32,174 bases of DNA from Planctomycetaceae bacterium (GCA_029259845.1 JAJDEI010000270.1:1-32174), one strand, 5' to 3'. Positions 18,057 to 27,487 are shown, counted from the first letter of the stretch. Program-made: numbers and translations. The notes: generated by a model from the letters alone, not told the origin.

Positions 18057-18425
18057 GGGGGTCCCCAAGTTAGGTTTGGTCATGGTCAAGAGCAGCGCTG
18101 GTCAAGACTTCGTTGCCTTCGTTTCCTTCTGTCCGGGACATCTCTCCAAAGATCGCGTGACAGGAGGAAACGAAGAGAACGAAGTTTTTTCTCATCCGCC
18201 GGTAAGCCGATACTCAAGGTGACGCCCCCTCCGCTCATCGCTCGGAACTTCTGGCCTCCGTGCGGGAACGACGCGCAAAAGCCCCCTTGATTGGCACGGC
18301 TCCGGATGTCATGCTGGTACACGAATGGGCTGTCCCCTTGTGCGCGTCCCATTGTGCACATTGGGGCCGCACTTCTCAAACCCACCGCGACAGAGCCAAT
18401 TCCCGCCCGGCTCGCAGGAGAGTCG
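18057..18425. other. Divergent spacer, hydrolase and DUF1501 genes
   Basis: No gene is supported. The 369 bases hold a long hairpin followed by a T-run (listed separately) and should hold promoters for both flanking genes; none was clear. GGAG at 18417-18420 is the ribosome binding site of the plus-strand gene. Confidence 0.5.
18107..18190 (+). terminator. Long hairpin followed by six T
   Basis: The arms 18107-18133 and 18159-18185 are inverted repeats matching at 24 of 27 positions around a 25-base loop, and TTTTTT (18185-18190) follows on the plus strand. By form it is an intrinsic terminator, but no plus-strand gene ends before it: it lies between divergent genes. It could stop antisense transcription leaving the hydrolase promoter region, end an unseen short transcript, or simply be a dispersed repeat (acttcgtt...aacgaagt). 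Confidence 0.55.
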
Positions 18426-19874
18426 ATGTCCCACCCGGTCCAACATGCCAACCATGCCTTCGCCCACTTCAATCCGTTGGAGCGGGAAGGGTTGACCGTC
18501 CTCAGCCGTCGGAACATGCTCAAGGCCGGTCTGGCGGGAATGGCCGGGCTGAGCGTGCCGGAGCTGTTGCGGACGCGCGCCGAAGCAGCCGCTGCCGGTG
18601 AGGCGATCAGCTATAAGAGCGTGATCCTGCTGTGGATGACCGGCGGGCCCAGCCAGATCGACACCTGGGACCCCAAGCCGGAGCGGCCCTACAACAATCG
18701 CGGGCCGTTCGCTCCCATCTCCACGGCTGTCCCCGGCACGATCATCTGTGAGCACCTGCCCAAGCAGGCGGCGATGATGGACCGCTTCACGCTCATTCGC
18801 TCGGTCGATCCCAAGAAGAGCAACCATCAGCCGAATCAGGTCATGCAGACCGGCAACCGGGAAGCGGCCCCCCGGGTCAACCGGCGCGGGGCCAGCTATC
18901 CGGCCATCGGGTCGATCGTCTCCAAGATCCGAGGGGCGAACCATCCGGCCATGCCCCCCTATGTGGTTTTCCAGAAGCATCCCACACACGTCGCCTGGGC
19001 GGGCGATCTGGGCAAACAGTACGATCCGTTCAATGGCAACAATGCGGCGGTCCTGCCGGCTTACGATCTCGTCGGCAAACCGCTCAACCGGACGACCGGT
19101 GCGAACATCTTCGGTCTGCCCGGCGCACTGAGTGTTGATCGTCTCAGCAACCGTCATGCGCTCATGCAGGATCTCGACCGCCTGCGCAGCGGGCTCGACC
19201 AATCCGGCTCGATGGAGGCGCTCGACGAATACGGGCATCAGGCGCTCGACATGCTCCTCGGGCGGCGGGCCCAACAGGCGTTTGACCTGTCGCGCGAACC
19301 TGTCGAATCGCGCGAACGGTACGGGGACCATCTCTGGTGCCAGCAGACGTTGCTCGCCCGGCGACTGGTCGAAGCGGGCGTGAGTTTCGTCACGCTCGAT
19401 TTGAGCTATCACACCGCCTCCGGCACCTGGGACAATCACGGCATTCCCGGCGGCGTGTACGGTGGCATCTCCACCGGCCTCAAACCGCTGCTGCCGTTGT
19501 TCGACCACCTGCTGACGACACTCGTCAGCGACCTCGAAGAGCGCGGCCTCCTCGACGACGTGTTGGTCATCGCCATGGGCGAATTCGGCCGCACACCCAA
19601 CATGGGGACGCAAAAGAGTGTCGACGGTCGCAACCATTGGCCGGTGGTCATGTCGATGTGCCTCGCCGGCGGCGGGCTGCGGCATGGTCAGGTGATCGGC
19701 GCCAGCAACCGGCAGGGAGGCGAGATCAGCGAGCGGCCTGTCACCCCCGGCGACCTCGCCGCCACCATCTACCGGCACATGGGCGTGCCCCTCGAAACGG
19801 CCTATCTCGACCCCCGCGGCCGCCCCAACCCCATCGTCCAGGAAAACGGCAAACCGCTCCCGGAACTGTTCTGA
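18426..19874 (+). CDS. DUF1501 family protein with Tat-like signal
   Basis: The 482-residue protein belongs to the DUF1501 family, abundant in planctomycetes and distantly related to sulfatase/alkaline phosphatase-fold proteins. A twin-arginine-like export signal is visible: SRRNMLKAGLAGMAGLSVPE (Arg28-Arg29). Family landmarks follow: ILLWMTGGPSQIDTWDPKP, FTLIRSVDPKKSNHQPN, LDLSYHTASGTWDNHG and VIAMGEFGRTPNMG. Cys-type planctomycete DUF1553/DUF1549 partners usually found beside it are absent here. The ATG at 18426 is favoured by GGAG five bases upstream, while the open frame extends further to 18291. The biochemical activity of the family is not established. Confidence 0.92.
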   Translation: MSHPVQHANHAFAHFNPLEREGLTVLSRRNMLKAGLAGMAGLSVPELLRTRAEAAAAGEAISYKSVILLWMTGGPSQIDTWDPKPERPYNNRGPFAPISTAVPGTIICEHLPKQAAMMDRFTLIRSVDPKKSNHQPNQVMQTGNREAAPRVNRRGASYPAIGSIVSKIRGANHPAMPPYVVFQKHPTHVAWAGDLGKQYDPFNGNNAAVLPAYDLVGKPLNRTTGANIFGLPGALSVDRLSNRHALMQDLDRLRSGLDQSGSMEALDEYGHQALDMLLGRRAQQAFDLSREPVESRERYGDHLWCQQTLLARRLVEAGVSFVTLDLSYHTASGTWDNHGIPGGVYGGISTGLKPLLPLFDHLLTTLVSDLEERGLLDDVLVIAMGEFGRTPNMGTQKSVDGRNHWPVVMSMCLAGGGLRHGQVIGASNRQGGEISERPVTPGDLAATIYRHMGVPLETAYLDPRGRPNPIVQENGKPLPELF

Positions 19875-20181
19875 ACGTTCCGCCTCACCACGTTGGAAAA
19901 CGCGTGTTTCGTGGACGGCCCAGCCACCTGTTTGTGAACGTGTGTCACGGCTGTCCGAGCCATCGGATGCTTCATTCGCGTGAAATCGTTGAGCAGCCCG
20001 ACCTGACGGTTGATCGACCCGTCGCTAACGCTCGGGGCTCTGAGTGGGGGATCGTCTCCGGGCCGATCGGACCGATGCGCCGGCGCTGTTCGGTTGTCAG
20101 GCCGGCGGTCGCTTGCTCAACTGATGGTCGAATCTTGTCCACTGACCACTGTCCACTGACCACTCAGCGACGAGAACGCAC
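19875..20181 (+). repeat. Repeat-bearing spacer before nadB
   Basis: No gene is supported in these 307 bases. GTCCACTGACCACT occurs twice in tandem (20137-20150, 20151-20164); read on the minus strand it gives the SGQWSV peptide pattern that recurs in planctomycete intergenic translations. CCCGTCGCTAACGCTCGGGG (20018-20037 approximately) and the following GCTCTGAGTGG look like another dispersed planctomycete repeat, but no second copy is in this window. Confidence 0.6.
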
Positions 20182-21807
20182 GTGCTCACGTATCCCCCCA
20201 ATCGTCGTTCTCTGGTCCGCTTTGATGCGAAGCGGGTACCGCACATGTTCGCGGACGTGCTGATCATCGGAGCGGGAATCGCGGGGGTGCGGGCGGCGTT
20301 GGCAATGGACCCGCGTTTGCGGGTCATCGTTGTCAGCAAAGACGAGATCGACCTGTCCAACAGTGCGTGGGCCCAGGGGGGGATTGCGGGCGTGCTCGAC
20401 CCGGAGGACGCCATCTCCAACCACGCGGCAGACACAATCGTCGCCGGAGCGGGGCTGTGTGACGAACAAGTTGTCAACGCGGTCGTCGAGGCGGCTCCCG
20501 AACTGATCCGCGAACTCTCAGCATACGGCGCAAAATTCGACACGGTCGACGGTCGGCTGGCTCTCACGCGGGAGGGCGGGCACAGTCATCGTCGCATCGT
20601 GCATGCCCTGGGGGATGCGACCGGCAAGGAAATCATGCGGGCCTTGATCGCCAGCGTGCGGGGCGTGACGACCCTCGATATCTGGGAGCAGACCTTCACC
20701 ATCGATCTGCTCACTCATGACGACGCGTGCCGCGGGGCGATTGTGTGGAACCCCGGGCACGGCAAGACGTTCGTTTGGGCCAAGCAAACGATCCTCTGTA
20801 CCGGTGGGGCAGGGCGACTCTATCGGGAGACGACCAACCCGGACATCGCAACGGCCGACGGGCACGCCATCGCGTTTCGGGCCGGAGCCGAGTTGCGCGA
20901 CATGGAGATGATGCAGTTCCACCCAACGGTGCTGTACATCGCCGGCAGTTCGCGGCACCTCATCTCGGAAGCGGTCCGCGGCGAGGGAGCCTACCTCGTC
21001 GACGCGAACGGTGTGCGATTTATGGCGGAGTACGACGACCGCCTCGAACTGGCCCCACGCGACATCGTCAGCCGCGCGATTACCAGCCAGATGGAGAAAA
21101 CGCGGCAGCCGTGCGTGTACCTCGACCTGCGGCATCTTCCGGCATCACTCGTCAACGAACGGTTTCCGCACATCAAGCAAGTCTGCAGCGAGTTCGGCCT
21201 GGAACTGCCGCAAGACCTGATTCCAGTCCGCCCCGGGGCGCACTACATGATTGGCGGGGTAACGGTCGATCTCAGCGGTCGGACGACGTTGCCCGGTTTG
21301 TGGGCGGCGGGGGAAGTCACCTCCAGCGGATTGCACGGAGCCAATCGCCTCGCATCCAACAGCCTGCTGGAAGGGCTCTTTTTCGGACAAGCGGCCGGGG
21401 AGGGAGCGTCGCACGCAGCACTGGGAATCCCCGACGATTTCAGCGTGCCGCCGGTCACCTCCGACTGGCCGCCGCCCGCGAAAGAAGAAAGCCTCAATCT
21501 GACCGATCTGCGGAACTCGCTTTCGGCCATCATGTGGCGGAACGTGGGCATCCGTCGTGACGCGGAAAGCCTTTCGTTGGCGGCCGGACAAGTCGACTTC
21601 TGGAACGGATATGTTTCCGCCCGCGAGTTTCAGATGGTCGAAGGCTGGGAACTTCAAAACATGCTGCTCGTCGCCCGGCTGATGATCGAGACGGCGCTCG
21701 CCCGCCGGGAGAGCCGCGGCGTCCACTACCGCAGCGACTTCCCGCAACCGGCGAGCGAAACAGCGGAGCACCTTTCGATTATCGCCGATGCCGAGAAAGG
21801 TACTTGA
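20182..21807 (+). CDS. nadB: L-aspartate oxidase
   Basis: It oxidises L-aspartate to iminoaspartate with FAD, the first step of de novo NAD synthesis; NadA would take the product. The 541-residue length fits. The FAD dinucleotide loop GAGIAG lies at residues 30-35. SAWAQGGIAGV, GGHSHRRIVHALGDATG, MMQFHPTVLY, SEAVRGEGAYLVD and the C-terminal GGVTVDLSGRTTLPGLWAAG with HGANRLASNSLLEG are family signatures that separate it from succinate dehydrogenase. The GTG start at 20182 keeps the pre-domain stretch RRSLVRFDAKRVPH, which looks like conserved N-terminal sequence; an ATG at 20245 would remove it. nadA and nadC are not in the window. Confidence 0.95.
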   Translation: MLTYPPNRRSLVRFDAKRVPHMFADVLIIGAGIAGVRAALAMDPRLRVIVVSKDEIDLSNSAWAQGGIAGVLDPEDAISNHAADTIVAGAGLCDEQVVNAVVEAAPELIRELSAYGAKFDTVDGRLALTREGGHSHRRIVHALGDATGKEIMRALIASVRGVTTLDIWEQTFTIDLLTHDDACRGAIVWNPGHGKTFVWAKQTILCTGGAGRLYRETTNPDIATADGHAIAFRAGAELRDMEMMQFHPTVLYIAGSSRHLISEAVRGEGAYLVDANGVRFMAEYDDRLELAPRDIVSRAITSQMEKTRQPCVYLDLRHLPASLVNERFPHIKQVCSEFGLELPQDLIPVRPGAHYMIGGVTVDLSGRTTLPGLWAAGEVTSSGLHGANRLASNSLLEGLFFGQAAGEGASHAALGIPDDFSVPPVTSDWPPPAKEESLNLTDLRNSLSAIMWRNVGIRRDAESLSLAAGQVDFWNGYVSAREFQMVEGWELQNMLLVARLMIETALARRESRGVHYRSDFPQPASETAEHLSIIADAEKGT

Positions 21808-21833
21808 CCCCCCGATGCGATTGGTGGCGCAGC

Positions 21834-21864
21834 GGGTGGCCCAGCCGGTTCGGCTGGGCCACCC
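21834..21864 (+). repeat. Solo-end hairpin of the 131-bp repeat family
   Basis: GGGTGGCCCAGCCG (21834-21847), loop GTT, and CGGCTGGGCCACCC (21851-21864) form a perfect 14-bp stem 26 bases after the nadB stop. The arms match the two ends of the 131-bp repeat at 16501 and 27602, without the middle. No T-run follows. It may end or protect the nadB transcript. Confidence 0.85.
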
Positions 21865-21936
21865 GACGTCATTGCACGACGCAGGGAATCTTTTTCGAGT
21901 GACAACGGCTTCGACGGACTGGGTTCAGGGGGCGAC

Positions 21937-22728
21937 ATGAGATCGACGTCGAGGGGCGGACAGGGTCGGGCCGCATCGGTTCCGCGCGGAGCGACGCGAC
22001 GGCCGGCCTTCATGCGGGCGCTCGGACTGTTGCCGCCCTACAGTATTGACGACGTGAAGAAGGTTTATCGTGATAAGGCGCGGCGGCTGCACCCGGACGC
22101 GGGGGGCGACCCGGAGGCATTCAAATTGCTCCACGCGGCCTATCGTCAGGCGCTCGACTATGCCCGGTTTCAAGATTCGAGGCGCGACTGGCTGGGGAAC
22201 CGTGTTGAGAGCTACGTCATCCGAGAACGGGTGATCGGTCAGATTCAACAGGCCGGAGGACGCTGCGTGCTCGGATCGGTGGACAATTACCTCGAAGAGT
22301 TCGGACGCGATTTCTCGGAAGTCCTCCGCGAATTGAATGCGGTCGAGCTGTCGGGGCCGCAGATCACAGACGACACGCTCGATTGGATCAATGCGCTCGG
22401 CAAGGTCGCCCCGGAAATCCGGACGCTGGCCGTCACACAGGCGAAGATTACAGCGGCTGGACTGATTCGATTCGCCGCGCTCGGCTCTTTGCGGGCGCTC
22501 GACCTGCGGGGCACGCCGCTGTCGGTCGACGGTTTGGAAGTGCTGGCAAGTCTCCCGAGCCTGGAGTGGCTCCATCTGGGGCGGACCGGGATCGGCTACT
22601 GGAGCCGCCGCCGGCTCCGACGCGACCATCCACAAATCCAGGTCGTCACCAAAGCGTCCGAGTCGCCGCCCACCGATTCCCACTGGGACGAGTACCTACA
22701 AGTGCTGCGACGGCTGGAGCAACTCTGA
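21937..22728 (+). CDS. J-domain protein with leucine-rich C-terminus
   Basis: The 263-residue protein opens with a J domain (about residues 26-75): ALGLLPPYSIDDVKKVYRDK, and the Hsp70-activating HPD at 52-54 in RRLHPDAGGDP. The C-terminal half (about 125-225) has leucine-rich-repeat-like strands: LNAVELSGPQITDDTL, IRTLAVTQAKITAAGL, LRALDLRGTPLSVDGL, LEWLHLGRTGIG, spaced about 23-24 residues apart. J domains stimulate DnaK-type ATPases, so it may recruit an Hsp70 to whatever the leucine-rich part binds. No glycine-rich or zinc regions of DnaJ are present. The start ATG follows GGGGG. No chaperone gene is nearby. Confidence 0.85.
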   Translation: MRSTSRGGQGRAASVPRGATRRPAFMRALGLLPPYSIDDVKKVYRDKARRLHPDAGGDPEAFKLLHAAYRQALDYARFQDSRRDWLGNRVESYVIRERVIGQIQQAGGRCVLGSVDNYLEEFGRDFSEVLRELNAVELSGPQITDDTLDWINALGKVAPEIRTLAVTQAKITAAGLIRFAALGSLRALDLRGTPLSVDGLEVLASLPSLEWLHLGRTGIGYWSRRRLRRDHPQIQVVTKASESPPTDSHWDEYLQVLRRLEQL

Positions 22729-23059
22729 GTCGTCCTTCGCACCAGACGGTATGACCGAGACAAATCGCGAATTGGCCGCGGAGCTTGCTCCGCGCGGCGA
22801 GCGCACCTCAACGGCAGCGCGGCAAGCACGCGCGTCGGCCAACGAGGAAGCGATTCCCTGTGAGAAACCGGCCGAACCGTCCGCCCATTCCGGCCCGGCG
22901 ATTCAATTTCGTCGGATTTTCTCATTTTGTCGCACGGAATTGCTGCCGGCTTGTCACTCTCTAGGGAGAGGCAGGCATTCAACTGCCATTGGCGGTCATC
23001 GGATGCTCTTGCTGCGACGGCGAAACGGCTGTGTGTCCCTTGTGACAGGAAGGTTTGTG
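22729..23059 (+). other. Spacer before the 773-residue protein gene
   Basis: An open frame crosses this stretch into the next gene from 22751, but its translation is low-complexity and unlike the downstream family N-terminus, so I treat it as untranslated. CGCGGAGC (22777-22784), TT and GCTCCGCG (22787-22794) make a tight perfect hairpin. AGGAAGG at 23047-23053 is the ribosome binding site of the next gene. Confidence 0.55.
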
Positions 23060-25381
23060 ATGCGACTGACCCTGCGAACCCTGTTGGCTTATCTGGACGA
23101 CATCCTCGAGCCGGCCCAGGCCAAGGAAATCGGCGAGAAAATTCAGGAAAGCACGTTTGCGGCGTCGCTGGTGGGGAAGATTCAGGATGTCGTCCGCCGC
23201 CGCCGGATTGGTGCCCCCAAGGTCACCGGTCGTGGCTCCAAGCCGGATCCCAACGTGGTCGCGGAGTATTTGGACAACACGCTTCCGGCGGAGACCGTCA
23301 CCGAGCTGGAATTGGTCTGCCTGGAGTCGGACATGCACTTGGCGGAAGTGGCCGCAGCTCATCAAATCCTGACGTTGGTGCTTGGCGATGCGGTCGACAT
23401 CCCGACGAAGATGCGTGAGCACATGTACTCGCTGGGAGCCGTGGCTCCCGCCCCCGACAGTTCCCACAGCAATGGGATCAACTCGCACACGCCCACGATT
23501 GTGGGTGTGGGAGCCGCGGATGTGACCCGCGATGTGGAACCCCGGACCGGCGAGCAGGACCTCCTCGACCGGCTCCCGCCCCAGTTGGCCCGCAGACCGG
23601 GCTGGAAGCGAGCGATTCCCTACGTCGTGGGGGCGGTTGTCGTTGCTGGTTGGGGATACCTGATGGTGACGGCTCCCGCCCTGAAGGAACACTTCGACGC
23701 GCAGCAGTCCGCCGAACTGGCCGAAGTTGGCCTCGGCGGGTCTGCACGTGGCCCATCGGAACCCGGCGCACCTGATCTTGGCGGAGCCGATTCCGCCGAA
23801 GCCGGCCTGTCGGACGTCGGTCCGTCGCAACCGGACAACGGTGCCTCCGGTCACCAAGATGTTCCCTCTCCCGCCGCAGAACCGTCCGCAATCGCAGGGG
23901 AAAGTGACTCTGCCGAACCGTTGAACGAACCGGATTCCGACGATCCGATCAACGTCGAAATGCACGAGGAGAGGGAACTGGTGGCCGGGGCGCCGCAGGC
24001 ACCGGCTGGGGCTAAGGAAGGATCACCGTTCGCAGAGGCGGCGCCGGATCGTCCTGTCGCAGCGAACAACGGCAATGATGATACGAGTTTCACCCGGGAA
24101 ACAGGCGAGCCGGCACCGACGGGCGACGCCGTTGCTGCCGCCGAATCACCGGATGTTGTCCCGGATCCGAATGCGTTCGAGCCGCCCGTTCGCGCCGCGG
24201 AACCGGCACCTCCCCGGCTGAAACCACTGCACGTTCAGTACGTGAACACGCAGGGGGTTCTGCTGCGACTCGACCCGGCGACCGATGAATGGTCGGTGAT
24301 GCCGCGGCAGGCAATGGTCTTCCCGGGAGAAGACTTGGCATCACCCAATCCGTTTTCCGCCGATCTGATGATGGCCGGCCAGGAACCGCTGTGCGAGGCC
24401 GTGCTGCGGGGAGGGACTCGGATTCGCGTGATGGAACCGACGGCCGAAACTCGCGTCGGTGTTGAGATCGACCGGGGGCGGGTCCTGCTGAGCCGACAGG
24501 GAATCGAAGCGGCGGACGAGACGTTCGTCTTCAGATTGACGATTCGCAGTGATGAATGGTTGTGCGAGTTAACCGGACCGGATGCAACCGTCGGAATCGA
24601 AGTGGTCCCCGTGCCCCCGACGAGCGTGGGAGACATGGCCGCCGCATCGGAGTACCGCGGGGGCATGCAGGTTGTCTCCGGAGCTGTTCGACTGACGAAC
24701 CGTGCGACTGAGGAGGCCATCGAATTGCGTCCCGAACAGGGACGACTGCCGTTCTCTGCCGACCCTCAAGCGATTCCTGCGAATCCCTCAGAAGCGTCGC
24801 CGCCACCAGAATGGATGCTCACCGACACCCGTTTCACGAGTTTGTCCCGGCACTTCGCGAAGAAGTACGAAAAGGAATTCCTGCCGGACCAGCCGGTCTC
24901 CGCGAGCATCCGGCCGGTAGTCAAGGACAGTCAGCCGCGGATCTCACAATTGGCAACGGAAACACTTGCGTTGACCGGTAACCTGCCGGGCCTAGTGGAC
25001 GCCCTCAGCGCTCCCCACGAGGAGTCGCGGATTGCGGCCATCGAAGGACTTCGCAACTGGCTGCCCCGTGACGCAGGGAACGGCGAACGGCTGGATGTCG
25101 AACTTCAGAACCGTTACCGCGAAGAGGTCGCCTCTGCGATCAGCCGGCTTCTTTGGGGATATTCCGAGAAGGATGCCCGCAACGAATTCGCGTCCCGGGA
25201 ACTGGTTGACGGGATGAGTCATGACGAGATCGCCGTTCGGGAGTTGGCGTCCTACTACGTGCACCGTCTGACGAACCGATCCTTTGGCTACCGTGCGGAT
25301 CGCCGCCGCGATGAACGCGACGCCGTCGTCAGACACTGGCGGGAACGGTTGGAAAAGAACGGCGCACTCGTCAGCGAGTAA
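23060..25381 (+). CDS. Large anti-sigma/FecR-like single-pass membrane protein
   Basis: The 773-residue protein starts MRLTLRTLLAYLDDILEPAQ, an N-terminus that recurs in planctomycete proteins of unknown function. Residues 1-125 are helical and contain two similar stretches, LLAYLDDILEPAQAKEIGEK and VAEYLDNTLPAETVTELE, reminiscent of anti-sigma-factor N-terminal domains but without Cys or His zinc ligands. One membrane segment follows (AIPYVVGAVVVAGWGYLMV, about 192-210), then a long acidic Pro/Ala/Glu linker (~220-385). A FecR-like beta domain (about 390-575) and a helical C-terminus with HEAT-like character (LVDALSAPHEESRIAAIEGL) complete it. The ATG has AGGAAGG six bases before it. Function unknown; signalling across the membrane is an inference. 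Confidence 0.82.
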   Translation: MRLTLRTLLAYLDDILEPAQAKEIGEKIQESTFAASLVGKIQDVVRRRRIGAPKVTGRGSKPDPNVVAEYLDNTLPAETVTELELVCLESDMHLAEVAAAHQILTLVLGDAVDIPTKMREHMYSLGAVAPAPDSSHSNGINSHTPTIVGVGAADVTRDVEPRTGEQDLLDRLPPQLARRPGWKRAIPYVVGAVVVAGWGYLMVTAPALKEHFDAQQSAELAEVGLGGSARGPSEPGAPDLGGADSAEAGLSDVGPSQPDNGASGHQDVPSPAAEPSAIAGESDSAEPLNEPDSDDPINVEMHEERELVAGAPQAPAGAKEGSPFAEAAPDRPVAANNGNDDTSFTRETGEPAPTGDAVAAAESPDVVPDPNAFEPPVRAAEPAPPRLKPLHVQYVNTQGVLLRLDPATDEWSVMPRQAMVFPGEDLASPNPFSADLMMAGQEPLCEAVLRGGTRIRVMEPTAETRVGVEIDRGRVLLSRQGIEAADETFVFRLTIRSDEWLCELTGPDATVGIEVVPVPPTSVGDMAAASEYRGGMQVVSGAVRLTNRATEEAIELRPEQGRLPFSADPQAIPANPSEASPPPEWMLTDTRFTSLSRHFAKKYEKEFLPDQPVSASIRPVVKDSQPRISQLATETLALTGNLPGLVDALSAPHEESRIAAIEGLRNWLPRDAGNGERLDVELQNRYREEVASAISRLLWGYSEKDARNEFASRELVDGMSHDEIAVRELASYYVHRLTNRSFGYRADRRRDERDAVVRHWRERLEKNGALVSE

Positions 25382-25600
25382 ATCGCCGCCAGTTGTCCCA
25401 ACCGGCAGGCGAGTACGCAGGCCGCCGGTTCGCCCGGCCCCTGCGGGAACGTTTTGCGAACCGCCGGCAGGGCGGGTTGTCAGTCGGGGGCACAGAGGGC
25501 GCCAGCGCATAAACGAACAGGCATGGCGAATCGTGACGCCCGCATCAATTCCCGGTCGCTCGTAAACCGAGCCAATCCCGGATGGACGCGACTCCGACGC

Positions 25601-26185
25601 TCAGGATTCGCTTCCCTCGGCCAGCGGCAACGGCTCGGGCAGGAGCAGGAAGGGGAAGACGCGTAACGGCCGGCCCAGTTCCAGATCGTCCCGATAGATG
25701 AGTTGGGCCGCGCGGTCGGCGGCGAACTGAAGGGTGGTAAAGCCCAAACCGCAGTATCGGTCACAGTCCGCTTCGGCGGCGACGTCTGCAAACACTTCTC
25801 CGGCGGAAGCGGCGTGCCGGCGCACCCCGTGAATGCTGTCTTCGCGAACCTTGATTCCCGCAGCCGCCAGTTTCACCAGCCCCTTGAGGAAGCGGCCCAC
25901 GGTGGCATCCGGTCCGGACTGCCGCCAGAGACGGTCCCATTCGTCGTGGGCTTCCCAGTAGTAGCCCAAATTGAAGTAGTCCAGTGCGATCAGGTACGAG
26001 CGATTCTCCGCCCACTCCGTCTCATGGAGCGTCTTGGGAGGCCCCGGCTTGCGGTTGTAGCTATGCCCCAGAGGATCACGGTACGGATGCGGCGTTCCAC
26101 TGCCGGGCACGTGTGTATAACGGGGCAGTTCGTGGGCCGGCAGCAGCCTGACAAATCTTTGTGGGGCCTGGGTCGCCTGGTTCAT
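25601..26185 (-). CDS. DUF309 domain protein
   Basis: The 194-residue protein carries the DUF309 helical signature: [20 protein letters not shown] (residues ~68-87, with the conserved E78-A-H80 pair), [18 protein letters not shown] and GVRRHAA. The family is small, helical and of unknown function; an iron- or nucleic-acid-related role is not supported by anything here. About 65 residues precede the domain ([20 protein letters not shown]), longer than in short family members. The ATG at 26185 is chosen because GGAG lies seven bases upstream; the open frame goes back to 26206. It converges on the gene ending at 25381. Confidence 0.85.
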   Translation of the reverse strand: MNQATQAPQRFVRLLPAHELPRYTHVPGSGTPHPYRDPLGHSYNRKPGPPKTLHETEWAENRSYLIALDYFNLGYYWEAHDEWDRLWRQSGPDATVGRFLKGLVKLAAAGIKVREDSIHGVRRHAASAGEVFADVAAEADCDRYCGLGFTTLQFAADRAAQLIYRDDLELGRPLRVFPFLLLPEPLPLAEGSES

Positions 26186-26755
26186 CCGTTTCTCCTCTCG
26201 AGACACGCTGATTCTACGGTTTTCAATCGGCCGTTCCGCCGATCCGGGGCGGCCCCCTCACAATCCAAGCGAGGGGCTTCAATATTGGGGCGTCAATGCA
26301 GGGGGCGTTCGTGTCGTTTGAAGGCAATCCGATGCAGGCCATTGCGGACGAGCCAGCTTCAGGCAACCCTGATGCGCAAAGAGTCGAATCCAGCAGGAGC
26401 CTTGGACTCATCACATCCGAAGCAGAGCAAATCCGATACCGAGAAAACGCGAACATCGAGAGCACCGACGCCCACACAACCGAAACACTGCCTCAGCAGG
26501 CGGAAGTGGATCGCATCCCCTCGCCGGACGACTCACAAACGACAGATTCCATTTAAAGCGACGAGATCGCAACTTGACAAGATGAATTCATCCGACGCTC
26601 CCGATTTTCCTGAGATTGGGAACCGCTCGGTGATCTGGAGAGGTTTGGTAACGCCTCAAGGGGTCGCGGTCCCGACCGTCGGTTTCGCGCGCGGGATCCA
26701 TCCGGTATAGTCGCGGACGTTGACCCTTTACCAGCCGCCGGGAGCTTCACCATCC
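26186..26755 (+). other. Divergent spacer before the RraA-like gene
   Basis: I see no gene in these 570 bases. A plus-strand open frame at 26296-26556 (86 codons) lacks a ribosome binding site and recognisable content. A weak promoter candidate is TTTCGC (26683-26688), 17 bases, TATAGT (26706-26711), 44 bases before the RraA-like start. TTGACA at about 26573 has no matching -10. Confidence 0.45.
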
Positions 26756-27487
26756 ATGACGCACACCCTCTCCCCTGAGACCTTCGAAAAACTGGCGCAG
26801 TACGATACGCCAACCGTTTGCAACGTCATCGAGCTATGGGACATCCGCCCTCGGGACACTGGCTTCATGGACGGCACGATCCGGGCCTGCTTTCCCAAGA
26901 TGCCGCCGATGGTCGGGTTCGCGGTGACCTCGACGTTTCGCAGCATGGCCCCACCACGCGCCGGCGACGTGTACGCCGGGTTGCAGCAGCAAGTCGAAGC
27001 GTTCGCCCAGGCGCCCGGGCCGCCGGTCGTCGTCTATCAGGACCTCGACGAGCCGACGATTTCCGCAACCTTCGGGGAGGTCATGTGTTCGACGTACAAG
27101 GGCTTTGGGGCCAAGGGACTCATCACCTCGGGAGCCGGCCGCGATCTGGAGCAAGTCGACGACCTCGGCTTCCCGGCATTCACCAACGGGACGATTTGTG
27201 CCCACGGATACTGCCACACGCCGCAGGTCAACGTGCCGGTCACCGTGGGGGGCATTTGGATCGAGCCGGGCGACCTGCTGCACGGTGACCTCAACGGCGT
27301 CACCACGGTCCCGATCGAAATCGCCTCCGAAATCCCGGATGCCTGCCACCAGCTGATGGTCGCTGAGCAAATTGTGATCGACTACGTCAAGGGCACGAAT
27401 CCGACCCCGACGGGGCTGACAGAGGCCCGCGACGAATGCCAGGCACTCATCGCCGATCTCAGCCGACGTCTGCGCGGGGACGCCTGA
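26756..27487 (+). CDS. RraA-like family protein (aldolase/demethylase-like fold)
   Basis: The 243-residue protein matches the RraA-like superfamily, which includes HMG/oxaloacetate-type aldolases and the RNase E inhibitor RraA. Visible motifs are LAQYDTPTVCNVIE at the N-terminus, GFAVTSTFRS, FGEVMCSTYKGFGAKGLITS, the loop SGAGRDLEQVDDLGFPAFTN (the family's G-x-x-RD), and PGDLLHGDLNGVTTVP with the conserved GD. The Arg-Asp of GRD is the typical substrate/metal pair of the aldolases, so an enzymatic role is more likely than RNase E regulation. The substrate is unknown. The ATG at 26756 fits the family N-terminus better than an earlier non-ATG start at 26720. Confidence 0.88.
   Translation: MTHTLSPETFEKLAQYDTPTVCNVIELWDIRPRDTGFMDGTIRACFPKMPPMVGFAVTSTFRSMAPPRAGDVYAGLQQQVEAFAQAPGPPVVVYQDLDEPTISATFGEVMCSTYKGFGAKGLITSGAGRDLEQVDDLGFPAFTNGTICAHGYCHTPQVNVPVTVGGIWIEPGDLLHGDLNGVTTVPIEIASEIPDACHQLMVAEQIVIDYVKGTNPTPTGLTEARDECQALIADLSRRLRGDA

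Noticed and set aside
18309..19778. Long minus-strand open frame (489 codons) opposite the DUF1501 gene
   Set aside because: Antisense shadow; the plus strand has the family motifs, export signal and ribosome binding site.
22751..23059. N-terminal extension of the 773-residue protein
   Set aside because: The upstream translation is low-complexity, and the ATG at 23060 has a strong ribosome binding site and the family N-terminus.
26296..26556. Small 86-codon plus-strand gene
   Set aside because: No ribosome binding site, no motif, and composition like the surrounding spacer.
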